A DNA stretch of 64,000 bases from Arthrobacter sp. (GCF_031179985.1 NZ_JAPSHJ010000003.1:95071-159070), one strand, 5' to 3'; positions 52,543-62,452 are shown, numbered from the stretch's first letter. The notes: generated by a model not told the origin, from the sequence alone. Program-made: numbers and translations.

Positions 52543-53655
52543 ATGTTGAGTTCCAAAGCTCCGCGTTCAGCAGCCATCCGTACGCTTGCCGCAGGCGCTG
52601 TCCTGACGCTCGCCACCCTTAGCCTTAGTGCCTGCGGAGGGAGCTCAACAGCCACTTCCACTGACGGTTCCGCTGAGAAGATCGGCGTATCGCTGATCGT
52701 CAAGACCACCAGCAACCCCTTCTTCGTCTCCATGCAGGACGGCGCCAAAGAAGCAGCCGCAGCAGAAGGCGTTGACCTCAAGCTTGCCGCAGGCAAGGCC
52801 GACGGCGACGAGGAAACCCAGATCCAGGCCATCGAAAACGCCATCTCCAAGGGCGACAAGGGCATCCTCATCACCCCGAATGGCCCCTCGGTTGTTGACG
52901 CGCTGAAGAAGGCCAAGGACGCGGGGCTGTTCGTCATCGCCCTGGACACTCCGCCGGACCCGGCAGATGCTGCAGACATCACCTTCGCCACCGACAACTT
53001 CGCCGCCGGCGAGCTGATCGGAAAGTGGACCGCCGCCCAGCTCGGCGGCAAGAAAGCCACCATCGCGCTGCTCGACCTCTTTGACGACAAGGTTGTTTCT
53101 GTTGACTACAACCGTGATCAGGGCTTCCTGTCCGGCCTCGGGGTGGACACGGCAGACGCCAAGAAGAACGGCGACGAGGCCAAGACCGGCAAGTACACCG
53201 GCGGCAAGGGCGGCGAGTACGAAATCGTCGGAAACCAGGCTTCGCAGGGTGCAGAAGACGGTGGCCGCACGGCCATGGAAACACTGCTGGCCAAGAACCC
53301 GAACGTCAACGTTGTTTACACCATCAACGAACCTGCAGCTGCCGGGGCCTTCGAAGCGCTCAAGTCAGCCGGCAAGGAAAAGGACGTGCTGGTGGTCTCG
53401 GTCGACGGCGGTTGCAGCGGCGTGGACAACGTCAAGTCCGGCGTTATCGGCGCGACAGCCCAGCAGTACCCGGTGAAGATGGCGGAACTCGGCGTCAAGG
53501 CCATTGTGGAGATTGCCAAGACCGGCAAGAAGCCGGCCAACTCGGAAGGCCTGGACTTCTACAACACCGGTGTTGAGCTGGTTACGGACAAGCCCGCCGA
53601 CGGCGTCAAGAGCATCACCACCGCCGCTGCCGCCGATATCTGCTGGGGCAAGTAA
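52543..53655 (+). CDS. frcB: Fructose ABC transporter substrate-binding lipoprotein
   Basis: This 370-residue protein has a lipobox ending LSACGG (Cys near residue 30), then the sugar-binding fold IGVSLIVKTTSNPFFVSMQD and ISKGDKGILITPNGPSVVDA. It closely resembles FrcB, the fructose/ribose-type binding protein. It is the first gene of frcBCA plus fructokinase. Confidence 0.9.
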   Translation: MLSSKAPRSAAIRTLAAGAVLTLATLSLSACGGSSTATSTDGSAEKIGVSLIVKTTSNPFFVSMQDGAKEAAAAEGVDLKLAAGKADGDEETQIQAIENAISKGDKGILITPNGPSVVDALKKAKDAGLFVIALDTPPDPADAADITFATDNFAAGELIGKWTAAQLGGKKATIALLDLFDDKVVSVDYNRDQGFLSGLGVDTADAKKNGDEAKTGKYTGGKGGEYEIVGNQASQGAEDGGRTAMETLLAKNPNVNVVYTINEPAAAGAFEALKSAGKEKDVLVVSVDGGCSGVDNVKSGVIGATAQQYPVKMAELGVKAIVEIAKTGKKPANSEGLDFYNTGVELVTDKPADGVKSITTAAAADICWGK

Positions 53656-53657
53656 GC

Positions 53658-54704
53658 ATGACACAGCAGCAGACCGCAGGACCCCCTGCCACGGGGAGCG
53701 CTGATCTGGCCGAGGAGTTCCTGGACCGCCAGACCCCGCTCAGCCGGGTCAGGAACGTCCTCCACCGCTACCCCGCCCTCAGTCCGGCAATTGTCCTGCT
53801 CATTGCAGTGGTCGTCTTCGGGCTTCTCAATGACCGGTTCCTCCGGGTTGAGAACCTGTCATTGATCACCCAGCAGGTCTCGGTGGTGGGAACACTCGCC
53901 ATCGCGCAGACCCTGATCATCCTGACGGCAGGAATTGACCTCTCGGTCGGTGCAGTCATGATTCTCGCCTCGATGGTGGTTGCGCAGATCTCCGTCGGCA
54001 GCGGAATGCCAGCCCCCTTGGCCCTTCTGATAGGGCTCGTGGTGGGACTCGGCGCAGGAGCTCTCAACGGCTTCCTGGTCACCAGATTCCGGCTCCCGCC
54101 GTTCATCGTGACGCTGGGAACCCTGAACATTTTCATCGCGCTGACTCTCCTGTATTCAGGTGGCTCAACTGTCCGCGGCTCCAGCATGCCTGACTTGCTG
54201 ACCTGGATGGGCAGCACTTTCCCGGTGGGCCAGGTCCGGATCTCCACCGGCGTCGTCATGATGCTGCTCCTCTACGTGGCCATGGCCTTCATCCTTGGCA
54301 AGACGGCCTGGGGCAGGCACGTCTATGCCGTGGGTGACGACAAGGAGGCTGCCCGTCTGGCCGGTATCCCCGTGAACCGCGTCCTCATGAGCGTTTATCT
54401 GGCAGCCGGGGCCATTCTGGCTGTCGGTGCCTGGATCCAGATCGGCCGGACCAACGCCGCCAGCCCCAACGGCGGCGTGGACCTGAACCTGGACTCCATT
54501 ACCGCCGTCGTTATCGGTGGAACGAGCCTGTTCGGCGGGCGTGGCTCCGTCTGGGGATCGCTCCTCGGGGCACTCATTGTGGGTGTTTTCCGCAATGGTC
54601 TGTCCCTCGCCGGGCTGGATGTGCTCTACCAAACACTGGCTGTGGGCGTCCTCATCATCGTCGCAGTGTCCATCGACCAGTGGATCCGAAAGGTGAAATC
54701 ATGA
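53658..54704 (+). CDS. frcC: Fructose ABC transporter permease
   Basis: This 348-residue protein has about nine to ten membrane helices. ILTAGIDLSVGAVMILASMV and the later ITAVVIGGTSLFGGRGSVWG are the signatures of ribose-type permeases (RbsC/FrcC). It overlaps the ATPase start by 4 bp (ATGA). Confidence 0.92.
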   Translation: MTQQQTAGPPATGSADLAEEFLDRQTPLSRVRNVLHRYPALSPAIVLLIAVVVFGLLNDRFLRVENLSLITQQVSVVGTLAIAQTLIILTAGIDLSVGAVMILASMVVAQISVGSGMPAPLALLIGLVVGLGAGALNGFLVTRFRLPPFIVTLGTLNIFIALTLLYSGGSTVRGSSMPDLLTWMGSTFPVGQVRISTGVVMMLLLYVAMAFILGKTAWGRHVYAVGDDKEAARLAGIPVNRVLMSVYLAAGAILAVGAWIQIGRTNAASPNGGVDLNLDSITAVVIGGTSLFGGRGSVWGSLLGALIVGVFRNGLSLAGLDVLYQTLAVGVLIIVAVSIDQWIRKVKS

Positions 54705-55495
54705 CGGCCGCAGATCTCGAGAGCACCGGCACCAAAGTGCGCCAGCCAATCATGCAGGCAAGGAACCTCGTCAAGACCTTCGGCAAGGTGGTGGGCCTGG
54801 ACGGCGTAAGTTTGGACCTCTACCCCGGTGAAGTCCTGGCCATCATTGGCGATAACGGCGCGGGAAAATCGACACTCATCAAGTGCCTTACGGGTGCGGA
54901 AATCCCGGATTCGGGCGAACTGACGGTTTCCGGTCAGTCTGTTCATTTCAAACGCCCGCAGGATGCCCGTGCGCATGGGATCGAAACGGTGTACCAGAAC
55001 CTGGCAGTATCGCCGGCGCTGGATGTCGCTTCCAACCTGTTCCTGGGCCGGGAGGAGCGGTTGCCCGGTCCTCTGGGCACGATCTTCCGGATGCTGGATA
55101 CCAAGGGCATGCGGCGCAAGGCCAAAGAGGAGCTCACCCGCTTGGGAATCTCCACACTTCAGGATGTCACTGTGCCCGTGGAGAACCTTTCCGGCGGTCA
55201 GCGGCAGGCTGTTGCGGTGGCAAGGGCTGCGGCCTTTGGCTCCAAGGTAGTGGTGTTGGATGAGCCGACGGCGGCACTCGGCGTCCGGGAGTCCAACCAG
55301 GTGCTCCAGCTCGTCAGGGACCTGCGGGACAGGGGGCTGCCGGTAATTCTGATCAGCCACAACATGCCGCACGTGTTCGACGTGGCTGACAGGATCCATA
55401 TCCAGCGCCTCGGAAAATGCGCGGCAACCATTACGCCCGAGTCACACACCATGACTGACGCCGTCGCCATCATGACCGGCGCAGCCACCGCCTGA
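54701..55495 (+). CDS. frcA: Fructose ABC transporter ATPase (single-domain)
   Basis: This 264-residue protein has Walker A GDNGAGKSTLIKCLTG, the ABC signature LSGGQRQAVAVARA and Walker B VVVLDEPTAALG with a D-loop, then ISHNMPHVF as the switch. Most sugar importers of the ribose class have two fused ATPase domains; FrcA types have one. The start at 54701 is set by the overlap with frcC. Confidence 0.92.
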   Translation: MTAADLESTGTKVRQPIMQARNLVKTFGKVVGLDGVSLDLYPGEVLAIIGDNGAGKSTLIKCLTGAEIPDSGELTVSGQSVHFKRPQDARAHGIETVYQNLAVSPALDVASNLFLGREERLPGPLGTIFRMLDTKGMRRKAKEELTRLGISTLQDVTVPVENLSGGQRQAVAVARAAAFGSKVVVLDEPTAALGVRESNQVLQLVRDLRDRGLPVILISHNMPHVFDVADRIHIQRLGKCAATITPESHTMTDAVAIMTGAATA

Positions 55496-55536
55496 TTCCG
55501 GCGGCAGCCCCGAGTCCACCCATCTCGTCCTGCACT

Positions 55537-55569
55537 CCGTCCGCGGACCTGCCACAGGTCCGCGGACGG
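55537..55569 (+). terminator. Perfect 14-bp intra-operon hairpin
   Basis: CCGTCCGCGGACCT (55537-55550) and AGGTCCGCGGACGG (55556-55569) flank GCCAC, without a T-run after it. It lies 42 bp after frcA and before the kinase ribosome site. It may attenuate kinase expression or stabilise the transporter mRNA. Confidence 0.7.
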
Positions 55570-55588
55570 CTCCACGAAAGGCCTCCTC

Positions 55589-56533
55589 ATGCCCAGCTCC
55601 CCCAGCCCTGCAGGGGCCGCAGCACACTCCGACGTCGTTGTTATCGGCGAAGCCCTGATTGATGTCGTCGCCTCTTCCGGAGGAACGGTGGAGCACCCGG
55701 GCGGGTCTCCGGCGAATGTGGCTTACGGGCTGGGACGTCTCGGAATCAGTACTGCACTGCTCACGTCAATCGGCGACGACGAACGTGGCTCTGCGATCGA
55801 ACGGCACCTCGGGAGGGCAGGAGTCGCACTGCTGCCCGGTTCCAAGCATCCGGGCCGCACGGCGTCTGCGACCGCGACGCTCGCCGCAGACGGCTCGGCC
55901 CGCTACGAGTTCGACATCAGCTGGGAGCTGCAGCCCGTTCCGCCTTCATATCTCCCCAAGGTGATCCACACCGGTTCCATCGCCACTTTCCTGGCCCCCG
56001 GGGCAGCCTCCGTGCGGTCCTTGCTGGAGCAGGCCCACCGGGAATGCGTGATCACCTACGACCCCAACATCCGCCCGGCCTTGCTGGGCAGTCAGGCCGA
56101 AGCGACCGCCCTGTTCGAGGAACTGGTTCCCCTGACCGACGTCGTCAAGCTCAGCGATGAGGACGCGCTGTGGCTCTACCCGCGCAAACAGCTGGAGGAA
56201 GCTGCGGCACGGATCCTGCAGCTCGGCGCCGGGCTGGCTGTCATTACGAAGGGTTCGGAAGGTTCGCTTCTGGCAACCCCGACAACCCAGCTCCACGTTC
56301 CATCGGTGCCCTCCGTAGTGGCGGACACCATTGGTGCCGGTGATTCCTATATGGCGGCGCTGATTTACGGGCTGCTGTCACGGGGCGTGGACGGGCTTTC
56401 GTCCGAGGTCCTGGAATCTCTGGGACGTACCGCATCCAAGGCTGCCGCCATCACTGTCCGCAGGGCCGGCGCAAATCCCCCGACTGTCGAAGAGCTGCTT
56501 GCCGGGCTGAAGGAGTCGGAGGCAGTCGTATAG
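55589..56533 (+). CDS. frcK: PfkB family fructokinase
   Basis: This 314-residue protein has EALIDVVASSGGTVEHPGGS at the N-terminus and DTIGAGDSYMAALIYGLL at the C-terminus, with the catalytic Asp of the GAGD motif. It phosphorylates the incoming fructose to fructose 6-phosphate. GAAAGG precedes the ATG. Confidence 0.9.
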   Translation: MPSSPSPAGAAAHSDVVVIGEALIDVVASSGGTVEHPGGSPANVAYGLGRLGISTALLTSIGDDERGSAIERHLGRAGVALLPGSKHPGRTASATATLAADGSARYEFDISWELQPVPPSYLPKVIHTGSIATFLAPGAASVRSLLEQAHRECVITYDPNIRPALLGSQAEATALFEELVPLTDVVKLSDEDALWLYPRKQLEEAAARILQLGAGLAVITKGSEGSLLATPTTQLHVPSVPSVVADTIGAGDSYMAALIYGLLSRGVDGLSSEVLESLGRTASKAAAITVRRAGANPPTVEELLAGLKESEAVV

Positions 56534-56603
56534 CGGTGGTGCCTGGAGGACGCGAGGCATAGACTGCGCTTGTCCACCCTTGCCGGAGTCAACAGGACCA
56601 GTC

Positions 56604-57029
56604 ATGAAACTAGTGCTCTCGACTGTCATCAACAGGCCTCCAGATGTTGTGTTTGAGTTCTTCGCGGTGAACCATGTGCACAACCATCCACGATGGGATC
56701 CACATATGGAACTGCAGCAGGTTTCCGACGGACCTATCGGCGTCGGCACTCAAATACGACGCCGCCAGACCCGTATGGGCCCTCCCATCGAAGGCGTGAT
56801 GGACATAGTGGAGTTCGAGCCCGCACGCGCCTTCGGTGCTCTCATTGTTGATCAAACGCCCAACGGGCCGCTGGAAATCCATTCCCGGGCGACATTGGAT
56901 CCCGTCGATGGAGGCGGCACAAAACTGACTCTTCATCTGGACATTCCTGCTATGGACACCTCGCCCGATCCGAGCATGATCGAGAACAGCCTCCGCCGGA
57001 TCAAGGAACTCATCGAAACGACTGAGTGA
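56604..57029 (+). CDS. SRPBCC family protein
   Basis: This 141-residue protein of START/polyketide-cyclase-like fold begins MKLVLSTVINRPPDVVFEFF and contains NHPRWDPHMELQQVSDGPIG. Members bind hydrophobic ligands. AGGA seven bases before the ATG sets this start. Confidence 0.88.
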   Translation: MKLVLSTVINRPPDVVFEFFAVNHVHNHPRWDPHMELQQVSDGPIGVGTQIRRRQTRMGPPIEGVMDIVEFEPARAFGALIVDQTPNGPLEIHSRATLDPVDGGGTKLTLHLDIPAMDTSPDPSMIENSLRRIKELIETTE

Positions 57030-57050
57030 GCCTGGCGGCAGGTGCATCGG

Positions 57051-57980
57051 TCACGAAGGCCGGTAGTCGCCGTCGTCGTCTTCCAGGTGTTCCGCGAGCC
57101 CACTCCGCAAGTGCTCTATAAGGGCGGTAACGCGACGGGGAGTATGCACGGCGGCCGGGTACACGGCGTGAATGTCCGCCGCAGGGGTTGGTACATCTGC
57201 AAGAACCTGCTGCAGCAGCCCTTGGCGAAGCATCGGGTTCACATGCCAGGTGGAGCGCATCGTCAACCCGAGTCCCTGGAGGCACCAGCCGGCAACCACT
57301 TCGCCGTCGTCGCTGACCATATTGCCCTTCACCCGGACGTTGTGTTCCCGGCCGTCTGCCCCAAAGCGCCACACAGCGTAGTCACTGTTGTCCTGCCGCA
57401 GGACGATGCAATTGTGCTGTTCAAGGTCGGCAGTTGTCTGTGGGCTCCCGTGGGTTTCGAGATACTGCGGCGAAGCGCAGACCACCCTCCGGCTTTCAGC
57501 GAGGCGGGTGAATTTGAGCCGGGAATCCTCCAGACTGCCTACACGGATCCCGATGTCAAAGGGGCTCACGGCGATGTTGAGCGGAAGCGCCGACATCTGC
57601 AGGTCGACTGAAACGCCCGGGTGGTCACGAATAAACGCACCCAGCAGCGGGGCAATATGGATGCGGCCGAGGCCGACTGTGGAGTGCACAGCAATCCGGC
57701 CGCGGAGCTCGCCGTGTTGTGGTGACATTCCTTCCTCAAGATCCGTTTTCTGCTGAAGGATCGCCAGCACCCCCGCCGCATAGTGCTCTCCTTCCGGAGT
57801 GAGGCTGAGTTTGCGCGTGCTCCTGCGGACCAACTGGACTCCCAGCCGCGATTCCAACTGCGTCAGCCGTCTGCTGATCGAGGGCAGAGACATTCCCCAG
57901 AATCTCGCCGCTTCAGTCAGGCTCCTCGAACGGGAAATCTGTTCAAAGAACTCGAGGTCGTCCACTGTTGCCAGGTCCAT
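57051..57980 (-). CDS. LysR family transcriptional regulator
   Basis: This 309-residue protein has the N-terminal helix-turn-helix LTEAARFWGMSLPSISRRLT and the linker TRKLSLTPEGEHYAAGVLAI, then a substrate-binding domain (WCLQGLGLTMRSTWHVNPML). It is divergent from the large FAD dehydrogenase, its probable target. Confidence 0.92.
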   Translation of the reverse strand: MDLATVDDLEFFEQISRSRSLTEAARFWGMSLPSISRRLTQLESRLGVQLVRRSTRKLSLTPEGEHYAAGVLAILQQKTDLEEGMSPQHGELRGRIAVHSTVGLGRIHIAPLLGAFIRDHPGVSVDLQMSALPLNIAVSPFDIGIRVGSLEDSRLKFTRLAESRRVVCASPQYLETHGSPQTTADLEQHNCIVLRQDNSDYAVWRFGADGREHNVRVKGNMVSDDGEVVAGWCLQGLGLTMRSTWHVNPMLRQGLLQQVLADVPTPAADIHAVYPAAVHTPRRVTALIEHLRSGLAEHLEDDDGDYRPS

Positions 57981-58017
57981 CGCGCACTTCTTTCACTTGA
58001 AGAAACAATGCCTTACC

Positions 58018-58023
58018 TATAAT
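58018..58023 (+). promoter_or_regulatory. Consensus -10 of the FAD dehydrogenase promoter
   Basis: TATAAT lies in the 148-bp gap between lysR and the dehydrogenase. A TTGAAG (57997-58002) gives a 15-bp spacer, short for a -35, so LysR activation is plausible. Confidence 0.5.
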
Positions 58024-58128
58024 CGCAGACTCGTGGCTTTATTAATCCGTAAACTGGTTCGACAGGAAGCATAAAGCGAGTAAAGCCCCGCCACCTGGTC
58101 CGCCCCGCCGAATCGAAAGCTGAACCAG

Positions 58129-61068
58129 ATGAACCGTGCCGGAACTGACAGCCTCGTGCGAGACCTGACCACGGACGGCGTCGAGGTGGATATCAGCAGC
58201 CGCAGGCTGTCGGAGTACTCCTATGACGCGTCCAACTACAAGGTGCGCCCCATGGCTGTGGCCTTTCCCCGCTCCAGCCAGGATGTCGCTGCAGTCATCC
58301 GCGCCTGCCGGCGCCACGGCATCCCGCTCACCAGCCGGGGCGGCGGAACCAGCATGGCAGGAAACGCCATCGGAAGCGGCGTCGTTATTGACTTCTCCCG
58401 CCACATGTCCAGGCTTCTGCAGCTGGACCGCGAGGCCCGGACAGTCACCGTCGAGCCGGGCATGGTTCTGACCACGTTGCAAAAACAAGTGCAGGCCGCT
58501 ACCGGCGGAGCCCTGACTTTTGCCCCCGATCCGTCAAGCATGGGCAGGGTGACAGTGGCCGGAGCCATTGGTAACGACGCCTGTGGAAACCACTCCGTCA
58601 GATACGGCCGGACCGTAGACCACGTCGTTTCGGTGGACCTGGTGACGGCGTCAGGGCATCTTGTGACTGCCGGCCCTGGCGGGGTGCGTCCCATTGACCA
58701 GGCCGACGAGGGCGCCGTCGCCGAAGCTGCGCGCATCGATGCCGGCCTGACCCAACTGCGGGATGGGAGCCTGGGGCTCCTCCGCACGGAGTTCGGGCGC
58801 ATCGCGCGGCAGGTCTCCGGCTACCAGCTGGCCAACCTCCTTCCCGAGAACGGCTTTGATGCCGCCAAGGCCCTCGCCGGAAGCGAGGGTACGTGCGCTG
58901 TCATCGTCTCCGCCACAGTGAAGCTGGTAGACGTGCCTGCCGCCGCGCTGCTTGTCTGCCTTGGATACCGCGACGTCGTCGCTGCCGCAACCGATGTGCC
59001 GGAGATCCTCCGGTTCAACCCCGCAGCTGTCGAAGGCATCGACGACGCCATTGTGCAGACCATGCGTGAGCGGCGCGGTCCGGACTCCGTCGGTGCTTTG
59101 CCTGATGGTACGGCCTATCTGTATGTGGATCTGGACGGCAGCGATCCCGCCGACGTTCGGGCCCAGGCCGAAGATCTGCTGCAGACGCTGAAGCAGCGGG
59201 GCAACGTGGTTGACGGCGTTGTGGTATCCGATCCCGTGGACAGGGCCAACCTTTGGCGTGTCCGGGAAGACGGTGCAGGTCTGTCCTCGCGACTCGCCGG
59301 CGGTGTCCAGTCCTGGGCAGGCTGGGAGGACGCCGCCGTCGCGCCGGAAAATCTGGCGGCCTACCTTGGCGACTTCACCCGGCTTCTTGACGAGCATCAG
59401 CTCCGGGGCGTGATGTATGGCCATTTTGGCGCCGGCTGCACCCACGTCCGAATCACCTTTGACCCCCGGACCGAGTCCGGGAGGGCGGTTATGGATAAAT
59501 TCCTGCGCGCGGCTGCTGACCTTGTAACCCGCCACGGCGGATCCCTATCCGGCGAACACGGCGACGGCCGGGCCCGCTCCGCGCTTCTCCCCATCATGTA
59601 CAGCCCGGCAGCGCTGCAAGCCTTCGCCCGCTACAAAGCGGTCTGGGACCCGGACGGGGTCCTCAATCCGGGCATCATCACTGACCCTGCTCCAGTAATG
59701 GCCGACCTTGCCCTTGCAGCCGCCCCTGCCCGCGGTTTCCGGACGTCCTTTGCCTTGGAACCGGCAGACTCAGGCCGGGAGGGGTTCACGGACGCCGTCC
59801 AGACCTGCATTGGCGTCGGAAGGTGCAGGACCACTTCGGGCGGAGGGGTGATGTGCCCCAGCTATCGAGCGACACGGGACGAAAAGGACTCCACCCGGGC
59901 ACGGGCGCGCGTTCTCCAGGACATGATCAGCGGATCGGCCAGCGCTAAGGAAGGCTGGAAATCAGAAGACGTCCGGGATTCCCTGGACTTGTGCCTCTCC
60001 TGCAAGGCCTGCTCCACCGATTGTCCTGCCGGCGTGGACATGGCCACGTACAAATCCGAATTCTTCGATCATTACTACGAAGGCCGTTTACGGCCCATAG
60101 CCCACTACACCCTGGGCTGGTTGCCCACCTGGCTCAAAATAACCAGCCGGATCGCTCCCTTGGTTAACGCCGCCCTTGCATCACCGCTGCGGCCACTCAT
60201 TGCTCGGATCTCCGGCATCACCACCCATCGCAGGATGCCGGACTTCGCCTCCCGGGCACAGTTGCTCAAGGAGATCGCGTACGAACCTGCCCGCGGTACC
60301 GAAAAGGCTCCGGCCGATACAGTACTGTTCATCGACAGCTTCACCCGGGGTTTTCGCCCTTCAGTCGCCGGTGCAGCCAAGCGCGTCCTCGAAGACGCCC
60401 GGCGGACCGTGGAGTGCAGCGCGGACATGTGCTGCGGCCTCACCTGGATTTCAACAGGTCAGCTGGACACAGCCCGCAAGATGCTCACGCGGACGGCAGA
60501 GGCACTGGACGACGGAACCGACAGGCCCATCGTTGTCATCGAACCCAGCTGTGCGGCTGCCCTCCGCAAAGACCTGCCGGAACTGGTTCCAACAGAAGCG
60601 GCACACCGCGTGGCAAAGCGTATCCAGAGCTTTGCCACAGCGGTCATAGAGCAGACTAAAACAGGCTGGCAACCGGCGTCGGTCCCGGCCGCGGTAACCG
60701 TCCAGACCCACTGCCATGAGTACGCCGTCTTCGGTTCCGGAACCCAGGCCAACGCGTTGGCCGCGCTGGGCATCACCACGGTCAAGGAAGCCACGGGCTG
60801 CTGCGGCGTCGCAGGAAACTTCGGCTTCGAAGCACAGCACTACGACGTAAGCATGGCAGTCGCCGAACAGTCACTCGCCCCGGCTCTGAAGGGAACGTCC
60901 GACGGAACACCCATCCTGACCGACGGATTCAGCTGCCACATGCAGGTGCGGCAAGTCCTTGATAACCACTCAAACGGTGCCTCCAGCCATCTCGCGGAAC
61001 TCATCGATCCAGGGAATCAGGTAACGCCGCTTCCGGAGTTGGCTAGGAGCCGTCCCTCACCTGAGTGA
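58129..61068 (+). CDS. FAD and Fe-S dependent D-2-hydroxyacid dehydrogenase
   Basis: This 979-residue fusion holds an N-terminal FAD-binding-4 domain (about 40-215; SRGGGTSMAGNAIGSGVVID), an FAD oxidase C-terminal domain (HGGSLSGEHGDGRARS near 480), and a ferredoxin-type Fe-S domain. The latter has CIGVGRC...C near 559 and CLSCKACSTDCPAG near 620. Two CCG heterodisulfide-reductase-like domains (CCGLTW near 767 and CCGVAGNFG near 890) close the protein. This is the layout of D-lactate or D-2-hydroxyglutarate dehydrogenases (YdiJ type). It passes electrons to the membrane chain. Confidence 0.9.
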   Translation: MNRAGTDSLVRDLTTDGVEVDISSRRLSEYSYDASNYKVRPMAVAFPRSSQDVAAVIRACRRHGIPLTSRGGGTSMAGNAIGSGVVIDFSRHMSRLLQLDREARTVTVEPGMVLTTLQKQVQAATGGALTFAPDPSSMGRVTVAGAIGNDACGNHSVRYGRTVDHVVSVDLVTASGHLVTAGPGGVRPIDQADEGAVAEAARIDAGLTQLRDGSLGLLRTEFGRIARQVSGYQLANLLPENGFDAAKALAGSEGTCAVIVSATVKLVDVPAAALLVCLGYRDVVAAATDVPEILRFNPAAVEGIDDAIVQTMRERRGPDSVGALPDGTAYLYVDLDGSDPADVRAQAEDLLQTLKQRGNVVDGVVVSDPVDRANLWRVREDGAGLSSRLAGGVQSWAGWEDAAVAPENLAAYLGDFTRLLDEHQLRGVMYGHFGAGCTHVRITFDPRTESGRAVMDKFLRAAADLVTRHGGSLSGEHGDGRARSALLPIMYSPAALQAFARYKAVWDPDGVLNPGIITDPAPVMADLALAAAPARGFRTSFALEPADSGREGFTDAVQTCIGVGRCRTTSGGGVMCPSYRATRDEKDSTRARARVLQDMISGSASAKEGWKSEDVRDSLDLCLSCKACSTDCPAGVDMATYKSEFFDHYYEGRLRPIAHYTLGWLPTWLKITSRIAPLVNAALASPLRPLIARISGITTHRRMPDFASRAQLLKEIAYEPARGTEKAPADTVLFIDSFTRGFRPSVAGAAKRVLEDARRTVECSADMCCGLTWISTGQLDTARKMLTRTAEALDDGTDRPIVVIEPSCAAALRKDLPELVPTEAAHRVAKRIQSFATAVIEQTKTGWQPASVPAAVTVQTHCHEYAVFGSGTQANALAALGITTVKEATGCCGVAGNFGFEAQHYDVSMAVAEQSLAPALKGTSDGTPILTDGFSCHMQVRQVLDNHSNGASSHLAELIDPGNQVTPLPELARSRPSPE

Positions 61069-61666
61069 GCGTCTTGGCATCGAAGGCGATATGGCTGAAT
61101 GTTGCCGTCGTGCCTTCTCCTGACGGGGATTGCGCCGCAAACCCGATTTTCACCGACTCGGGTGCCGGGTCCCCCATGGCGAAGTACCGGACCATGTTCC
61201 ACCGTTCTCCGTCGACGGAAGCGTGGAGCGCGAACGCCGCGCCAAGACGGGAGATCCGCAGGTAGGTCCCGGCCCTGTCGATGGGCCAACTGTCGCAGTC
61301 GTCGGACTTACCGTCGCGGGTCACCACCGAGACAACTCTGGTTGTTCCGCTCGGGTCCAGCTCCGCGCAGATCTTGAACCAGTTCAACGGATCCAGGTAG
61401 CCAATCAGGACTCCGGAGTCGAAGTCACTCACAAACACGGGGCTTACGAACGCGCTGAGCCGGAAGTCGCCCTGTACCGGCGAGACATATCTTTCCGCAT
61501 CAGCTGTGCCTGCGGATCCGGCGGGGTCAAGGAACATGTCTGCACCCGCATCAGCAGTCAGTGTGAGCATCCCTCCTTGAAGGAGCGGGGCAACCTGTGA
61601 TTGCGGCCCTTCACCCATGAGAGTAAACGGCAGGGATTCAATTTCCAGTTCTCGGGGGTTCTTCAC
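61043..61666 (-). CDS. DUF1349 (concanavalin-like regulation of enolase-type) protein
   Basis: This 207-residue beta-sandwich protein has the DUF1349 signature LIGYLDPLNWFKICAELDPS and SRLGAAFALHASVDGERWNM. It starts with GTG. Its 3' end overlaps the end of the dehydrogenase gene by 26 bp. A carbohydrate-binding lectin-like fold is inferred; no activity is known. Confidence 0.88.
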   Translation of the reverse strand: MKNPRELEIESLPFTLMGEGPQSQVAPLLQGGMLTLTADAGADMFLDPAGSAGTADAERYVSPVQGDFRLSAFVSPVFVSDFDSGVLIGYLDPLNWFKICAELDPSGTTRVVSVVTRDGKSDDCDSWPIDRAGTYLRISRLGAAFALHASVDGERWNMVRYFAMGDPAPESVKIGFAAQSPSGEGTTATFSHIAFDAKTLTQVRDGS

Positions 61667-61687
61667 AGACCAAACCTATCGGCCGGG

Positions 61688-62452
61688 CTATCCAACCAAC
61701 GTCCCACCAGGGAGCGTTTCGGTAATCTCCCCCGGCTCTCGTGCACCTGTCAGGGGCCACACGATGTCGTGGTCCCCTACCTGAAGGGCGAAGCCTTGCT
61801 GCCCTGCCGGAACGAACGAAGCCTGCCCTTCAGGAAGGCCAGCGGGGGGATGAGAATTCGGGGCCGGCAATAAATACGCGACGACGACGGCGCCGTCGGG
61901 CAACGCTTTAGCGTAGTCGGACGGCTGTGGATACCCTATGACGGGCAGTTCAACGTAGACCCTTCCGTCATTGCCCTTAGGCATTTCTCCTTGGACGACG
62001 TTTTCGATATCTACAACCACGACGATCGAGCCAATGGCGTTCGTGTCCGTCCTTCCTTCCCGGATCCCCGCCACGGTTCCCTTAACAACCACGCCGCTCA
62101 CGCTGGCGAGCGCCTCAGTGGTTGGCAGCCGATTGGAGTCCCGTGCTTGGCGGCCAACGATTTGGCCGGGGGCTCCTTCAGGGGTTTGGCCACGGAAAGC
62201 TGCCAAAGTGTCCTCGGGCTTGTAGGAGGCGAGCACGGAACTCTGAGGGCTGGCCTGCTCTTGGCCGGATGGCGCAAACAGCCCTGCAGCCCCGGCCCCC
62301 AAGCCGCCGAGCAACAGGACCCCGGCTGCTACCCCGACCGCAGCCCAGGTGCGGGCGCGTCTCTCGGGCCGGGAGGCTGTTTGCTGAACGCGGGACACCA
62401 GTTCCGCCCGCAGCGCGTCGCTGAACCGATCATCCAACTCTGGTTGCCTCAT
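61688..62452 (-). CDS. Membrane protein, putative partner of the ECF sigma factor
   Basis: This 254-residue protein has a cytoplasmic N-terminus (MRQPELDDRFSDALRAELVS), a single membrane helix (AVGVAAGVLLLGGLGAGAAG near 40-62) and an extracytoplasmic domain. It overlaps the sigma gene by 4 bp, the usual place for an anti-sigma factor. There is no zinc anti-sigma HxxxCxxC motif, so the role is inferred from context only. Confidence 0.7.
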   Translation of the reverse strand: MRQPELDDRFSDALRAELVSRVQQTASRPERRARTWAAVGVAAGVLLLGGLGAGAAGLFAPSGQEQASPQSSVLASYKPEDTLAAFRGQTPEGAPGQIVGRQARDSNRLPTTEALASVSGVVVKGTVAGIREGRTDTNAIGSIVVVVDIENVVQGEMPKGNDGRVYVELPVIGYPQPSDYAKALPDGAVVVAYLLPAPNSHPPAGLPEGQASFVPAGQQGFALQVGDHDIVWPLTGAREPGEITETLPGGTLVG

